Positions 53,663 to 63,439 of a stretch of 64,000 bases of DNA are shown here, in pieces. The notes under the pieces are model-generated. The model was given only the letters and a program-made list of their open reading frames with translations, did no database searches and was not told the DNA's origin. The stretch comes from Sheuella sp. (GTDB lineage Bacteria > Pseudomonadota > Gammaproteobacteria > Burkholderiales > Burkholderiaceae_B), in the NCBI GenBank assembly GCA_030650995.1, contig JAUSCY010000093.1, forward strand, positions 1 through 64,000, written 5' to 3'. The position numbers and the translations under genes were made by a program. How positions within the stretch are numbered: position 1 is the first letter of the stretch; every line of letters begins with the position of its first letter.

Positions 53663-53690
53663 GGCGGCCCTTCGGGGCCGTTCTTGTTTT
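53663..53690 (+). terminator. Intrinsic terminator after the DUF3313-like gene
   Basis: Stem CGGCCC, tetraloop TTCG and stem GGGCCG (53665-53680) are followed by TTCTTGTTTT. A compact GC-rich hairpin with a stable TTCG loop. Confidence 0.85.
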
Positions 53691-53826
53691 GTCGGGGCAG
53701 CTCATTTTTTAAGTATGTTCAGGCTCCAACCGGGCCTGGATTTCGTTATGATCGGGTTAATCCTGAGTGACTCATGACATGGTCGACCGACTGTCATCCC
53801 CCGGATACATAATGCTGCAGAGACAC

Positions 53827-55056
53827 ATGACACAACCGACAGCCATTGCAAAAGAACAAAACGATCAAAATGCGGTCCGAACAATACTGATTGGTACCTT
53901 TATCGTTTTGCTTGCAATGGGAACGCGCGCGACTTTCGGTTTATTCATGCAGCCAATGGGCCTCGAGCACAATTGGCCACGTGAAGTTTTTTCGATGGCC
54001 TTTGCCATACAAAATCTGGTCTGGGGCCTTGGCGCGATCGGTGCGGGCATGATGGCAGACAGATTTGGTTCGGCCCGAACGATTGCGCTGAGTGCGGTGT
54101 TTTATGCGTTAGGTCTTGTTGGCACACGTTTCTCAACTAGCGTATTTGATTTGTACCTCAGTGCCGGAGTGCTGATCGGTCTTGGACAAGCAGGTACGAC
54201 ATTCGCTGTCATCCTTCCTGTGATCGCCAGAACAGTTCCCGTCGCGTCACGCAGCACTGCGATGGGGATTGCGAGCGCAGGCGGTTCCTTAGGCCAGTTT
54301 TTGGTGGTGCCGACGGGTCAAATACTGATTGATACGTATCAATGGACGGGAGCGTATTGGATCCTGTCTGTCGTGTTGGCTGCGACATTGCCACTGACTT
54401 GGTTTTTGCGTGGTAAGCCCGTGGCTGCAGTCGGGCAGCAGCAATCTATGCTCAGCGCGATTAGTCAGGCTTTGAAACACCCGACTTTTCATTTTCTGTT
54501 CTGGGGCTACTTTGTCTGCGGGTTTCATACAGCGTTTATCACCTTGCATTTGCCAGCTTTCGTGACGGATGCAGGCTTGAATGCGAGCAGCGGTGCGATT
54601 GCGATTGCTTTGATTGGTTTGTTCAACGTTTTTGGTTCTTTTACCGCAGGCAAACTCGGGGGAACCCATAGTAAAAAGAAATTACTGGCATTTCTTTATT
54701 TCATGCGTGCATTTGGTATTTTATGGATTCTGGTGATGCCCACAACGACGTTTGTTGTGTATGTTTTTGCCGGCTGGATGGGCTTGTTTTGGCTGGGTAC
54801 TGTTCCTTTGACCCAAGGATTAATCGGGCAGATTTATGGTTTGCGTTACGCCGCGACCTTATCTGGCATGGTGTTTCTCGGCCATCAGTTAGGCAGTTTC
54901 AGTGGAGTCTGGATAGGCGGAAAAGTCCAGGCGCTTACCGGTAGCTACGACTTGGTTTGGTGGATGGGTATTGCGCTGGCACTGATCGCCGCCGCACTCT
55001 GTTTGCCTGTCAATGAAAAGCCACTCTCCTTTGGTTTGAAACCTGCAGCGGCTTGA
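53827..55056 (+). CDS. Major facilitator superfamily transporter
   Basis: 409 residues, twelve hydrophobic helices. Seen: the loop 2-3 motif MMADRFGSARTIALSAVFYALG (DRFG with a basic residue), SAGGSLGQFLVVPTGQIL in the first half, and TAGKLGGTHSKKKLLAFLYFMR as the second-half counterpart. The RATFGLFMQPM segment and overall pattern are like monocarboxylate/oxalate-formate antiporter-type members. The ATG at 53827 is chosen; ATGs at 53812 and 53767 are in frame with no better ribosome site. Substrate unknown. Confidence 0.88.
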   Translation: MTQPTAIAKEQNDQNAVRTILIGTFIVLLAMGTRATFGLFMQPMGLEHNWPREVFSMAFAIQNLVWGLGAIGAGMMADRFGSARTIALSAVFYALGLVGTRFSTSVFDLYLSAGVLIGLGQAGTTFAVILPVIARTVPVASRSTAMGIASAGGSLGQFLVVPTGQILIDTYQWTGAYWILSVVLAATLPLTWFLRGKPVAAVGQQQSMLSAISQALKHPTFHFLFWGYFVCGFHTAFITLHLPAFVTDAGLNASSGAIAIALIGLFNVFGSFTAGKLGGTHSKKKLLAFLYFMRAFGILWILVMPTTTFVVYVFAGWMGLFWLGTVPLTQGLIGQIYGLRYAATLSGMVFLGHQLGSFSGVWIGGKVQALTGSYDLVWWMGIALALIAAALCLPVNEKPLSFGLKPAAA

Positions 55057-55057
55057 T

Positions 55058-55216
55058 ATGCCAGACACGCAAAAATCATTTTTTTCTTTTAACTGGGTGC
55101 TCAAACTCTTTGGCGCAGCCGTGCTGCTACTCGTTTTAGGTGTCGGATTTCTTGGCTATCTAACGCCTGGTATGAGAATTAACTGGGAAACCATCGCCAC
55201 GATGTGCGGGTTTTGA
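55058..55216 (+). CDS. Small single-helix membrane protein
   Basis: 52 residues from the ATG at 55058 to the TGA at 55214-55216. A short polar start (MPDTQKSFFSFNW) is followed by one strong transmembrane helix (about residues 15-36, VLKLFGAAVLLLVLGVGFLG) and a short tail ending LTPGMRINWETIATMCGF. It lies 1 base after the MFS stop and 8 bases before the AddB-like gene. The hydrophobic helix and tight packing favour a real gene. No family is recognised. Confidence 0.6.
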   Translation: MPDTQKSFFSFNWVLKLFGAAVLLLVLGVGFLGYLTPGMRINWETIATMCGF

Positions 55217-55224
55217 TTGTTGTA

Positions 55225-57951
55225 ATGCCTGTGCTGAAAGATTTGCCTGTCATTGATTACACCCAGCTCGTCAGTTTGCCTGCGCGGGCCACAGCAGTAC
55301 TGACTGTTAATAATCGTTTGGCCCGCAGCGTGATTCAGTCGCTTGCAACTCACTTTGCCCGTACTTCAGAAATCCCACTGGTTGCACCCTGGTCTGGCTG
55401 GCTCTCACATGTGCTGGCGCAACTCAGTTTCGAAGAGCTGATTGCTGCACCTGCTTACGTTCTTGACAGTTTTTCTGCCCAAATGCTTTGGGCGCAAGTC
55501 ATTGAAGATTTAGAAACTGAAAGACCATTGCTCGATATGAATCAAGCTGCCGCTGCTGCGATGCAAGCCGACTCTTTGATTGATGAGTGGGGGATTGCAG
55601 TGTCAGAGGCCAGTCAGACTGAAGAGTACCTAAGTTTTGAACGATGGCGCGACGCATACCGGGCGAGATTGCATGCGCTGGATGCGATTGATCCGAATCT
55701 GCTAGTTGAACGTGTGATTTTGCATCTCGAAATGTATGCGGACAATCCTGATCATGCCGGTACCTCGATGCCGGAGCACGTTGTGCTGGCGGGCTTTTCT
55801 GAAATATCTCCACGTATGACCAGAGTGTTAAATGCTTTGGCCGAAGTGGGTGTGTCGATTTCGATTCTGGATCCCGGTGATGTTCAGCAAAGCCAGCTCA
55901 AGCGGGTGCTGGCCGCTCATGCGCAAGCCGAATGGCGCTCGGCTGCTTATTGGGCGCGACAACAATTAATAGAAAACCCGCACGGCCGCTATGCGATCGT
56001 TGCCGCGCAACTTGATCGTGAGGCCCCTTTCGCGCGAAGAGTGCTTGATCATGTTTTAGGGGAGGGTTCAGAAACTCCTCAGGCTTTTAACGTAGCTGTC
56101 GCACGCCCTTTGTCCGAGTGGCGTGCCGGACGCGCAATGCTTGCCTGGCTCAGAACTTTTGTATTAATGAGAGATAAAAAAAGCGCGGAACCTACCGACC
56201 TCGGTGGTGCGCTCTTGTCCGGACATTGTGCGGGTGACTTCAATGAGATGGGGGGGCGCGCACGAATTGATGCGCGCTGGCGTGACAGGCAGATTACGCG
56301 CGTAAAACTTTCAGAGTGGTCGCGCGCGATCGAACCGTTACTCATGCTCGGCCCAGCCTGGCAAAGGGCCTGGCAAAGCTGGCAAGACTATCCCAGAAAG
56401 GCCGATACCCAAGCATGGTCGCAAATTTTTCGCGCGACACTGTCCACGCTAGGTTTCCCTGGTCAGGCCCAGCAAAGTTCCGTCGCCTATCAGGTGACAG
56501 AGGCCTTAGACTCGCTGCTCGACCGTTTTGCTGAGATGTCGCCTGTTCTGGGTGCGGTCAGTGCTTTAGATGCATGGTCTGCGCTCAATCGGCTCGCACG
56601 CAGCGCAACGTTCCAGCCACAGCGCGACGCAGGTGCCAGACTGGATGTGCTTGGTTTGCTGGAGGCCGAAGGGGGCAGCTGGGATGGCGTCTGGATGCTT
56701 GGATTAACGGACGAAGTATTGCCCGCAGCAGCCAAGCCTAATCCCTTCATTCCACTGCCTGCCTTACGTCTTGCACAAGCGCCACGTGCAACGCCAGAGC
56801 GCGAATACGAATGGGCACAACAAATCTACAAACATTTATCGCATACCGCACCGGAAATTATTGTCAGTTCTGCAGCGCAGGACGGTGAACGCAGCCTGAG
56901 GCCCTCACCGCTTATCGCAGGGGTGTCTGAAGTACCTGATATATGGACTCCGCAGCCGATTTCCCCACATGCGCAGGATTTACTACAGGAGCAAATCGAC
57001 GATTATGGCCCGGCCTTGCAAACAACCGAAGTGACCGCGGGAGGCGTGAGTGTTCTGGAAACGCAGTCATGCAATCCGTTGTGGGGCTTTGTGCGCTATC
57101 GGCTTGGGATACAAGGGTTAAAAGCCTATGCGACCCTACCCTCCAAAACACTACGAGGCATCTATTTGCATGCAGTGATGCAACGTATATGGGAAGAATT
57201 ACGTACGCAGTCGCGATTGCTTGAGCTTCGCGCGAGCGGCGAGTTGCAGGCATGGATTGATTTTGTTTTACACGATGTTGCCAGACAAAAATTGCAAGAC
57301 TATCCGGACATGTGGCAGCAACTCGAACAAGAGCGCTCCTCATTACTGATCGCTCAATGGCTGGATCTCGAATCTAAGCGATTGCCATTTGTTGCGACTG
57401 AGGTTGAACAGAAACGACTAATGGAGATCGGTACATCAGTCCCTAAATTGAAACTTGAATTGCGATTGGATCGTCTCGATACGCTACTAAGTGATGAGCG
57501 TCAGGTTGTGATCGATTACAAGTCTGGTGCAAAACTTGCAGATGTTCTGAAAGACTGGCGACAGCCAAGGTTAGTGAATTTGCAGCTGCCTAGTTATGCC
57601 GCACTGATGCTGAGCGACAGCTCAGCCAATGGCTTAGCGCAGAGTATGGGCGCGAATGTTGCAGACGGTCTTGCAGGATTTATTTTGGTTCAGCTACACA
57701 GCAAATCCGTAGCCGCTGTTGGATTAATTGACGAAGATATCGGACTGCACGGTCCTAAATCACTGGCTGATGCCAAATTTGAAGATGCCTCCTGGAATGA
57801 TGCCATGCAGCGATTGCATCACTGCATTGAACGGCTCGCTGATGAGTTTTTACAAGGTGTAGCGGTTAATCAGTCTTTTCATAAAAATGATTTGAAGTTT
57901 TGTGATGTCATGCCCATTTTGCGCGTCTACGAGGAGGATCAGGATGACTGA
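55225..57951 (+). CDS. AddB-like PD-(D/E)XK nuclease protein of a helicase-nuclease pair
   Basis: 908 residues from the ATG at 55225 (an in-frame GTG lies at 55204). The N-terminal region (about 1-700) has the divergent, ATPase-inactive helicase look of this family (VLTVNNRLARSVIQSL, VLAGFSEISPRMTRVLNAL, GLLEAEGGSWDGVWMLGLTDEVLP), with no Walker A. The C-terminal nuclease domain holds LRLDRLDTLL and VIDYKSG with D764 and K766. Only one cysteine is seen in the last 40 residues (KFCDVMP), so the [4Fe-4S] staple of Bacillus AddB seems absent. It overlaps the partner helicase by 8 bases. Probably double-strand-break end processing. Confidence 0.85.
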   Translation: MPVLKDLPVIDYTQLVSLPARATAVLTVNNRLARSVIQSLATHFARTSEIPLVAPWSGWLSHVLAQLSFEELIAAPAYVLDSFSAQMLWAQVIEDLETERPLLDMNQAAAAAMQADSLIDEWGIAVSEASQTEEYLSFERWRDAYRARLHALDAIDPNLLVERVILHLEMYADNPDHAGTSMPEHVVLAGFSEISPRMTRVLNALAEVGVSISILDPGDVQQSQLKRVLAAHAQAEWRSAAYWARQQLIENPHGRYAIVAAQLDREAPFARRVLDHVLGEGSETPQAFNVAVARPLSEWRAGRAMLAWLRTFVLMRDKKSAEPTDLGGALLSGHCAGDFNEMGGRARIDARWRDRQITRVKLSEWSRAIEPLLMLGPAWQRAWQSWQDYPRKADTQAWSQIFRATLSTLGFPGQAQQSSVAYQVTEALDSLLDRFAEMSPVLGAVSALDAWSALNRLARSATFQPQRDAGARLDVLGLLEAEGGSWDGVWMLGLTDEVLPAAAKPNPFIPLPALRLAQAPRATPEREYEWAQQIYKHLSHTAPEIIVSSAAQDGERSLRPSPLIAGVSEVPDIWTPQPISPHAQDLLQEQIDDYGPALQTTEVTAGGVSVLETQSCNPLWGFVRYRLGIQGLKAYATLPSKTLRGIYLHAVMQRIWEELRTQSRLLELRASGELQAWIDFVLHDVARQKLQDYPDMWQQLEQERSSLLIAQWLDLESKRLPFVATEVEQKRLMEIGTSVPKLKLELRLDRLDTLLSDERQVVIDYKSGAKLADVLKDWRQPRLVNLQLPSYAALMLSDSSANGLAQSMGANVADGLAGFILVQLHSKSVAAVGLIDEDIGLHGPKSLADAKFEDASWNDAMQRLHHCIERLADEFLQGVAVNQSFHKNDLKFCDVMPILRVYEEDQDD

Positions 57952-60900
57952 AAAAATCCCTCATGATGCGGCGGTGCGCGCGCGTGCGATCGATCCACGT
58001 CAGTCATTTTTGGTGCAGGCGCCCGCAGGTTCGGGGAAAACCGAGTTGCTGACAGATCGTATTCTGGCATTGCTCGCGACAGTCAATCGTCCTGAAGAAA
58101 TCGTTGCAATTACGTTCACTCGAAAAGCAGCTGCAGAAATGCACGAGAGGGTGCTGCAAAAGCTGGCTGCAGGTCTCGAAGACTCCCCTCCGGATCAGAC
58201 CCATGCGCGTAAAAGCTGGGATCTCGCAAGACAGGCCCTGGCCAGAGATCAGTTGATGGGGTGGCAGATCTTGCAGCATCCAGCGAGGTTGTCGATCAGA
58301 ACCATCGATGCTTTTTGTGCTTCTCTGGTTCGTACGATGCCTTGGCTCTCCGCGATGGGAGGTTTGCCAGGAATCGTCGATGATGCCCGTGCGCATTATC
58401 TGGCGGCAGCGCGCATGACACTCGATCTGGCTGATCGTGAGCAGTTCGATTGCGTGACACAGCTGCTCAAGCATCTCGATCTGGATATTGAAGTTGCAGC
58501 GGATGCTCTGGCCGACATGCTGGCACAGCGTGACCAATGGCTGCCATTGCTTGAAAAGGGAAATGATCGTGATTCTCTTGAACTGAATTTGCAGACAGCG
58601 ATCGAACAGGATCTGATGCGTTTGTCAGAGTTGATGCCACCGGGTTGGGCGCAGCGCCTGGCGCCTGGTGTGCGTTTGGCCGCATCAGCGCTGTCAGAAG
58701 AAAAACCTGAAAACGGACTTGTTACGTTACTGGATTGGGACGGCGAGCCGTTCGGACAGGAGGTGGAGAGTTTGCCGCAATGGCGCGCCCTGGCGGAATT
58801 GCTGTTGACGGCTTCAGGTACTTTACGCCGGGCATTGAATAAAAATAATGGATGTCCGCCTCAGTCACCGCAAAAAAAATTATTACAGGAGTGGTTGGGA
58901 ACACATGAAAGTCTCTCGCCTGCGCCCTGGATTGAGCGATTATTCGCTATGCTGGCAACGCCAGACCCGGTATTTTCTGAGGAGCAGTGGCGTGTTCTGC
59001 GTGCGCAGATTCAATGTTTGTGGTTGGCTGCCGGTCAGTTAATGGTGCAGTTCGCGCAAGCGGGTGAGGTTGATTTTATTGAAATCGCAAGACGTGCCGA
59101 TCTGGCGCTTGGCCGCACGGATGATCCATCCGAGTTGCTGTTAAAGCTCGATACTAATATTCGGCATCTATTGATCGATGAGTTTCAGGATACTAGCCAG
59201 TCACAGATCGAACTACTTAAAAAAATTACCTCCGGCTGGCAAGCTGGAGACGGGCGCTCACTTTTCCTGGTTGGCGATCCGATGCAGTCGATCTATCGTT
59301 TTCGCAAAGCGGATGTGGCGTTGTTCCTCAAAATCCGTGACCATGGCTTGGAAGGTCTTACGGTCGAGCCGCTTCAATTGACTGATAATTTCCGTTCTCA
59401 GGCAGGCGTGGTGGAATGGGTAAACAATGTATTTTCAAAATTGTTGCCCCAGCAAGATGAACCCGCTGCTGGCGCAATTGCCTACGCACGTTCCCAGGCT
59501 TTTCATGCCTTAAGTCTGGATCCTGCAGTCAGTTTTCATCCGGTATTTGTGCAGTCAGGTGCAAAGGCTGAAGCGGTTGTCGTGGAGTTGGTCAGGCAGG
59601 CGCTGGAAATGTATCCAGATAAGGAGCATCCTGTAGCGGTGCTTGTACGTGCACGCTCGCACTTGAAAGAAGTCACGCAGCTATTAGCCCAGGCAGATAT
59701 CGCTTGTCGGGCTGTTGAGCTGGTTCCTTTGTATAAGCGCCCATTCGTGGTGGACCTGGTGCAAATTATTCGCGCCTTGAGTCACCCTGGAGATCGGGCT
59801 GCCTGGGTTTCAGTATTGCGTTCGCCTTATTGCGGATTGACGCTCAATAGTTTGCATGCTCTTGTAGCCAGCGATCCACACGCCGCTGTCCCTGCACTGA
59901 TCGAGCGAGCTTTGCAGAAAAGGCCGGGAGACGCGGTCTGTCTGGCAGAGCAAAAACTTGATCCAGACGAGTTTGCCCGATTGATGACTGTCGCACCCAT
60001 TTTGCTTCAGGCGCTCAAAGAGGATGACGCACGTCCGCTAGCCAATCAGGTCGAACGAGTCTGGCGTTTGCTTGGTGGTCCTGGGTTGGCTGGTGGCCCC
60101 GGTGATTTGCAGGATGCAGAGCGGGTTTTTCAGCTGATCGAACAGCTCGCACCCTATGGAGGTCTGGATCTTGACGCGCTTGCCTCTAAACTTGAAAAGC
60201 TGTTTGCAGCGCCCGATTCGGACTCTCGCGCAGTCGAAGTCATGACCATGCATAAATCCAAAGGCCTGCAGTTTGAACGTGTCATTTTGTTTGGTTTGCA
60301 CCATGGACCACGTGCTGATCAAAGCCCACTTGTCCGGATCGAGCAAGTCGAAGAACACGTGTTGTTTGGCCCAGTCAAACCTCGTGCAAGTTCTGATCAG
60401 GATACTTTCTCCAAGTATCTAGGTATGCGTGAAAAACGACGCGCGGCCTATGAGGTCGATCGGCTGCTTTATGTTGCTGCGACCCGAGCCAAGGAGTCCT
60501 TGCATCTGGTGGCTGAGGTCAAGCTGGATAAAAATACGGGTTTGGTGGCTGAGCCGGTGTCCGGAAGCTTGCTGGATCGTTTGTGGAGCCATGTCCGTAA
60601 ACCTGAGGTGCCCTCTGGCATGCAGGTTCAGGATGAGTTTGCCTCGGATCAGCCTGTCATCAAAGGCCAGCCTCTGCGTCGCCGTGCACACATTCCTGCT
60701 GCCCGACCATTGCAGGCCGATCGCTTGCGTAATGCCGCTTATGTATGGCGTGCTGCGACGACTTACGATCGGCAGATTGGTATTCTGGTGCATGCCTGGC
60801 TTGCAAAAATCGGCGAACAGGGCCTGACTCGCTGGTCCCCGCAGGAGGTGATGCAAAAGTCATCACTGATTCACCGGCAATTGACTCAGGCCGGCTTACC

Positions 60901-61273
60901 AGTCGCCCAAGCTGAAAAAGCTGCCTCGGAAGTGGTGGAGACGCTTGTGGCGATGCTGACGCATGATCGCGGTCGCTGGCTATTAGGTCATCCGCAGTCA
61001 TATCGCGAGTGGACCTTGATCGACGCTACTGGAAAAGTCTCTGTGATTGATCTGGCAATGGCTGATGAGCAGGGCTGGCTCGTGGTGGATTACAAAACAG
61101 GTCGTCCGGCGGATGATGAAACGACAGAGGTTTTCGCTCAACGGATGCGAGAGCGCTATGCGCCCCAACTTGAGCGATATTGTCAGCAATTGACCGATCT
61201 TGATGGCCGATTCGCACGTGCAGCCCTTTATTTTCCACGAGACGACCTCTGGATTACGCTCAATTCTGAGTGA
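57944..61273 (+). CDS. AddA/RecB-like UvrD-family helicase-nuclease
   Basis: 1109 residues. Superfamily 1 helicase motifs: Walker A VQAPAGSGKTELL (residues 24-36), Ia AITFTRKAAAEM, Walker B LLIDEFQDTSQSQ, III VGDPMQSIYRFRKAD, IV LTDNFRSQ, V MTMHKSKGLQFERVILFG and VI LLYVAATRAKESLHLV. A C-terminal RecB-type nuclease domain follows with VIDLAMADEQGWLVVDYKTG (D1049, K1051). The ATG at 57944 follows a strong AGGAGG (57931-57936). With the upstream AddB-like protein it forms a two-subunit exonuclease for recombinational repair; no recC/recD is seen. Confidence 0.92.
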   Translation: MTEKIPHDAAVRARAIDPRQSFLVQAPAGSGKTELLTDRILALLATVNRPEEIVAITFTRKAAAEMHERVLQKLAAGLEDSPPDQTHARKSWDLARQALARDQLMGWQILQHPARLSIRTIDAFCASLVRTMPWLSAMGGLPGIVDDARAHYLAAARMTLDLADREQFDCVTQLLKHLDLDIEVAADALADMLAQRDQWLPLLEKGNDRDSLELNLQTAIEQDLMRLSELMPPGWAQRLAPGVRLAASALSEEKPENGLVTLLDWDGEPFGQEVESLPQWRALAELLLTASGTLRRALNKNNGCPPQSPQKKLLQEWLGTHESLSPAPWIERLFAMLATPDPVFSEEQWRVLRAQIQCLWLAAGQLMVQFAQAGEVDFIEIARRADLALGRTDDPSELLLKLDTNIRHLLIDEFQDTSQSQIELLKKITSGWQAGDGRSLFLVGDPMQSIYRFRKADVALFLKIRDHGLEGLTVEPLQLTDNFRSQAGVVEWVNNVFSKLLPQQDEPAAGAIAYARSQAFHALSLDPAVSFHPVFVQSGAKAEAVVVELVRQALEMYPDKEHPVAVLVRARSHLKEVTQLLAQADIACRAVELVPLYKRPFVVDLVQIIRALSHPGDRAAWVSVLRSPYCGLTLNSLHALVASDPHAAVPALIERALQKRPGDAVCLAEQKLDPDEFARLMTVAPILLQALKEDDARPLANQVERVWRLLGGPGLAGGPGDLQDAERVFQLIEQLAPYGGLDLDALASKLEKLFAAPDSDSRAVEVMTMHKSKGLQFERVILFGLHHGPRADQSPLVRIEQVEEHVLFGPVKPRASSDQDTFSKYLGMREKRRAAYEVDRLLYVAATRAKESLHLVAEVKLDKNTGLVAEPVSGSLLDRLWSHVRKPEVPSGMQVQDEFASDQPVIKGQPLRRRAHIPAARPLQADRLRNAAYVWRAATTYDRQIGILVHAWLAKIGEQGLTRWSPQEVMQKSSLIHRQLTQAGLPVAQAEKAASEVVETLVAMLTHDRGRWLLGHPQSYREWTLIDATGKVSVIDLAMADEQGWLVVDYKTGRPADDETTEVFAQRMRERYAPQLERYCQQLTDLDGRFARAALYFPRDDLWITLNSE

Positions 61274-61301
61274 TGGGCCAAGCCCTGCTAAAATTGAAGC
61301 T

Positions 61302-61396
61302 GGCGGGCCCCTTCGCATGGTTCGGCGGTCAATCTGGTCAGGTCGGGAACGAAGCAGCCACAGCCGTGCAGAAACAGTGCCGAAGTCAGGCTCGCC
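61302..61396 (+). ncRNA. ffs: 4.5S RNA of the signal recognition particle
   Basis: The conserved tip GGTCAGGTCGGGAACGAAGC followed by AGCC is the SRP domain IV (Ffh-binding) loop. The ends GGCGGGCC (61302-61309) and GGCTCGCC (61389-61396) form the terminal stem. About 95 bases, the bacterial short form. A TAAAAT at 61289-61294 is placed as a -10 element 7 bases before the start. Located between addA and dnaX. Confidence 0.93.
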
Positions 61397-61428
61397 TCCT
61401 TAATCTCCGTCCGTGGTAAAAAACGTCC

Positions 61429-63414
61429 ATGACTTATCTAGTATTGGCGCGTAAGTGGCGTCCCCGCACGTTTGAGACTCTGGTAGGACAAGATCACGTT
61501 GTCCGAGCGCTTTCGCACGCGCTGACGACCCAGCGGCTGCATCACGCATGGCTTTTTACCGGGACGCGAGGGGTTGGCAAAACCACCTTGTCACGTATCC
61601 TGGCCAAAGCCCTCAACTGCGAAACAGGCATCACAGCCACGCCTTGCGGCGTTTGCCAGGCCTGCACTTCGATTGATGAAGGCAGGTTTGTCGACTATCT
61701 GGAACTCGATGCCGCCTCCAATCGTGGCGTGGACGAGATGACCCAGTTGCTTGAGCAGGCCGTCTATTCGCCAAGCGTTGGGCGCTTCAAGGTCTACATG
61801 ATCGACGAAGTGCATATGCTGACGGGGCATGCGTTTAACGCCATGCTCAAAACGCTAGAAGAGCCGCCCGCGCACGTTAAATTCATTCTGGCCACGACTG
61901 ATCCTCAAAAAATTCCCGTGACGGTCTTGTCGCGTTGCCTGCAGTTCAATCTGAAGCAGATGCCTGGCGAATCAATTGTCGGACATCTGGAAAACGTTCT
62001 GGGTCATGAGCAGATCCCATTTGAAGTCCCGGCGCTGCGTTTGCTGGGTCAGGCGGCATCAGGTTCAATGCGTGACGCTTTATCACTGACTGATCAGGCG
62101 ATCGCTTATAGCGCGGGCAATCTGACCGAAGAATCTGTTCGCGGCATGCTTGGCACAATCGATCAGCGTCATCTGATTCGTTTGCTTGACTCGCTGCAGT
62201 CCGGCCGCGCCGCAGCGGTATTGGAGATCGCTGACGAGTTGTCCACGCGAGGTTTGTCGTATCGCGCAGCGCTTGCGGATCTAGCCGTGCTGTTGTCACG
62301 CATTGCTATCATTCAACGCGTAGCGCAGGCTGTGGATGAGTCTGACCCGCTGATGCAAGACATTATTCGTCTTGCGCAGACCATGCACCCTGATGCTGTT
62401 CAGCTTTTTTATACTGTCGCCGTTCATAGTCGTTCAGAGCTGGCGATTGCGCCTGACGAGTACGCCGGTTTTGTGATGGCATGTCTTCGCATGCTGTCGT
62501 TGCTAGCTGGCTCTGGTGCTGGCAATCAGCCTTTCAGCCTGGCTTTGCCAAGCTCTGTTGCGACTCCGGGCGCTACTTTAGGCGCTACTCCAGCTGCTAC
62601 TCCGGCTGCTACTTCAGTAGTTCCTCCGGCTGTGACCCCGCCAGTCAACGTTGTTGCTGCGCCCGCTCAGCAAATTGCTGTGGTAGAGCCTGTGGCTGCT
62701 GCACCTGTTGCGTCTGTTGCACAGCAGGTGCCGCAAAAGCAAGCAACCCCGCCTTGGGATGACGTACCCGAAACACCCAAAGACACTCAAAAAATTACTA
62801 CACGGGCTCCGGCTCTGGTGGCACAGATCTCTGCACAGGCGCAGGCAGAGGTAGAACAACAGGCAGAGCCAGAGGCAGATCAGGAGCCTCAGGACGAATA
62901 CGCCCTGGGCGCGGACTCTGATGGTGACTCCTCATTTGGCAGTTCCATGCCACCTCATCTCGATGAGGAAATTCCGCCCGAAGAGGGATACGCGGCGCCA
63001 GCGCCTGCAAAATCCTTGTCTGAAATCATTGTCCTGCCAGAACCGTGGGCGAGTTTTTCTTCAAAGCTGCCTTTATCCGGCATGGCCTCTCAGCTGGCCC
63101 GCCAGTCAGAATGCGCCGAAGTCTCCGGGCGCGTGCTGACTCTGCGTGTACCAACTAAAGCGCTGACTGAGGGCATGCACGCCGATCGTTTGCGTACCGT
63201 TTTATCTGAGTACTTTGGATTTGCCGTTCAGCTTAAATTTGAAATTGCAGCGACGCAGGGTCAGTCAGCCCATGCGATTGATGTCGCTGCCCAGATCGTA
63301 CGACAGGAGGTCGCTGAGCAATCCGTTCAAAATGATCCTTTTGTTCAGGCGCTAGTCAAAGATTTTGGTGCACAAGTTGTGCCGGGATCGATTCGACCTG
63401 GCGCTTCACTTTAA
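61429..63414 (+). CDS. dnaX: DNA polymerase III subunit gamma/tau
   Basis: Clamp-loader ATPase. 661 residues. Seen: MTYLVLARKWRPRTFETLVG, Walker A GTRGVGKTTLSRILAKALNC, a zinc module (C-rich CETGITATPCGVCQAC), YMIDEVHMLTGHAFNAMLKT, the SRC motif (VLSRCLQF) and the domain III collar. A low-complexity Ala/Thr/Pro/Val/Gln linker (about 370-520) includes a short tandem repeat. The C-terminal tau domain (about 535-661) should bind the polymerase alpha subunit. No clear E. coli-style slippery heptamer in frame is seen, so a separate gamma form is not predicted. Confidence 0.96.
   Translation: MTYLVLARKWRPRTFETLVGQDHVVRALSHALTTQRLHHAWLFTGTRGVGKTTLSRILAKALNCETGITATPCGVCQACTSIDEGRFVDYLELDAASNRGVDEMTQLLEQAVYSPSVGRFKVYMIDEVHMLTGHAFNAMLKTLEEPPAHVKFILATTDPQKIPVTVLSRCLQFNLKQMPGESIVGHLENVLGHEQIPFEVPALRLLGQAASGSMRDALSLTDQAIAYSAGNLTEESVRGMLGTIDQRHLIRLLDSLQSGRAAAVLEIADELSTRGLSYRAALADLAVLLSRIAIIQRVAQAVDESDPLMQDIIRLAQTMHPDAVQLFYTVAVHSRSELAIAPDEYAGFVMACLRMLSLLAGSGAGNQPFSLALPSSVATPGATLGATPAATPAATSVVPPAVTPPVNVVAAPAQQIAVVEPVAAAPVASVAQQVPQKQATPPWDDVPETPKDTQKITTRAPALVAQISAQAQAEVEQQAEPEADQEPQDEYALGADSDGDSSFGSSMPPHLDEEIPPEEGYAAPAPAKSLSEIIVLPEPWASFSSKLPLSGMASQLARQSECAEVSGRVLTLRVPTKALTEGMHADRLRTVLSEYFGFAVQLKFEIAATQGQSAHAIDVAAQIVRQEVAEQSVQNDPFVQALVKDFGAQVVPGSIRPGASL
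62556..62627 (+). repeat. Degenerate tandem repeat in the dnaX linker
   Basis: Units of GGCGCTACTCC/GCTGCTACTCC type (about 12 bases) repeat five to six times and encode ATPGATLGATPAATPAATS. The repeat is in frame and lies in the flexible linker between the clamp-loader and tau domains. Confidence 0.7.
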
Positions 63415-63439
63415 ATAATCACTCTCAGGAATTCACTTC

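Noticed and set aside
62770-62810. Possible programmed frameshift site in dnaX (CAAAAAATT)
   Set aside because: In the reading frame the codons are CAA AAA ATT, which do not form an X XXY YYZ slippery heptamer, and no stable downstream hairpin was evident.
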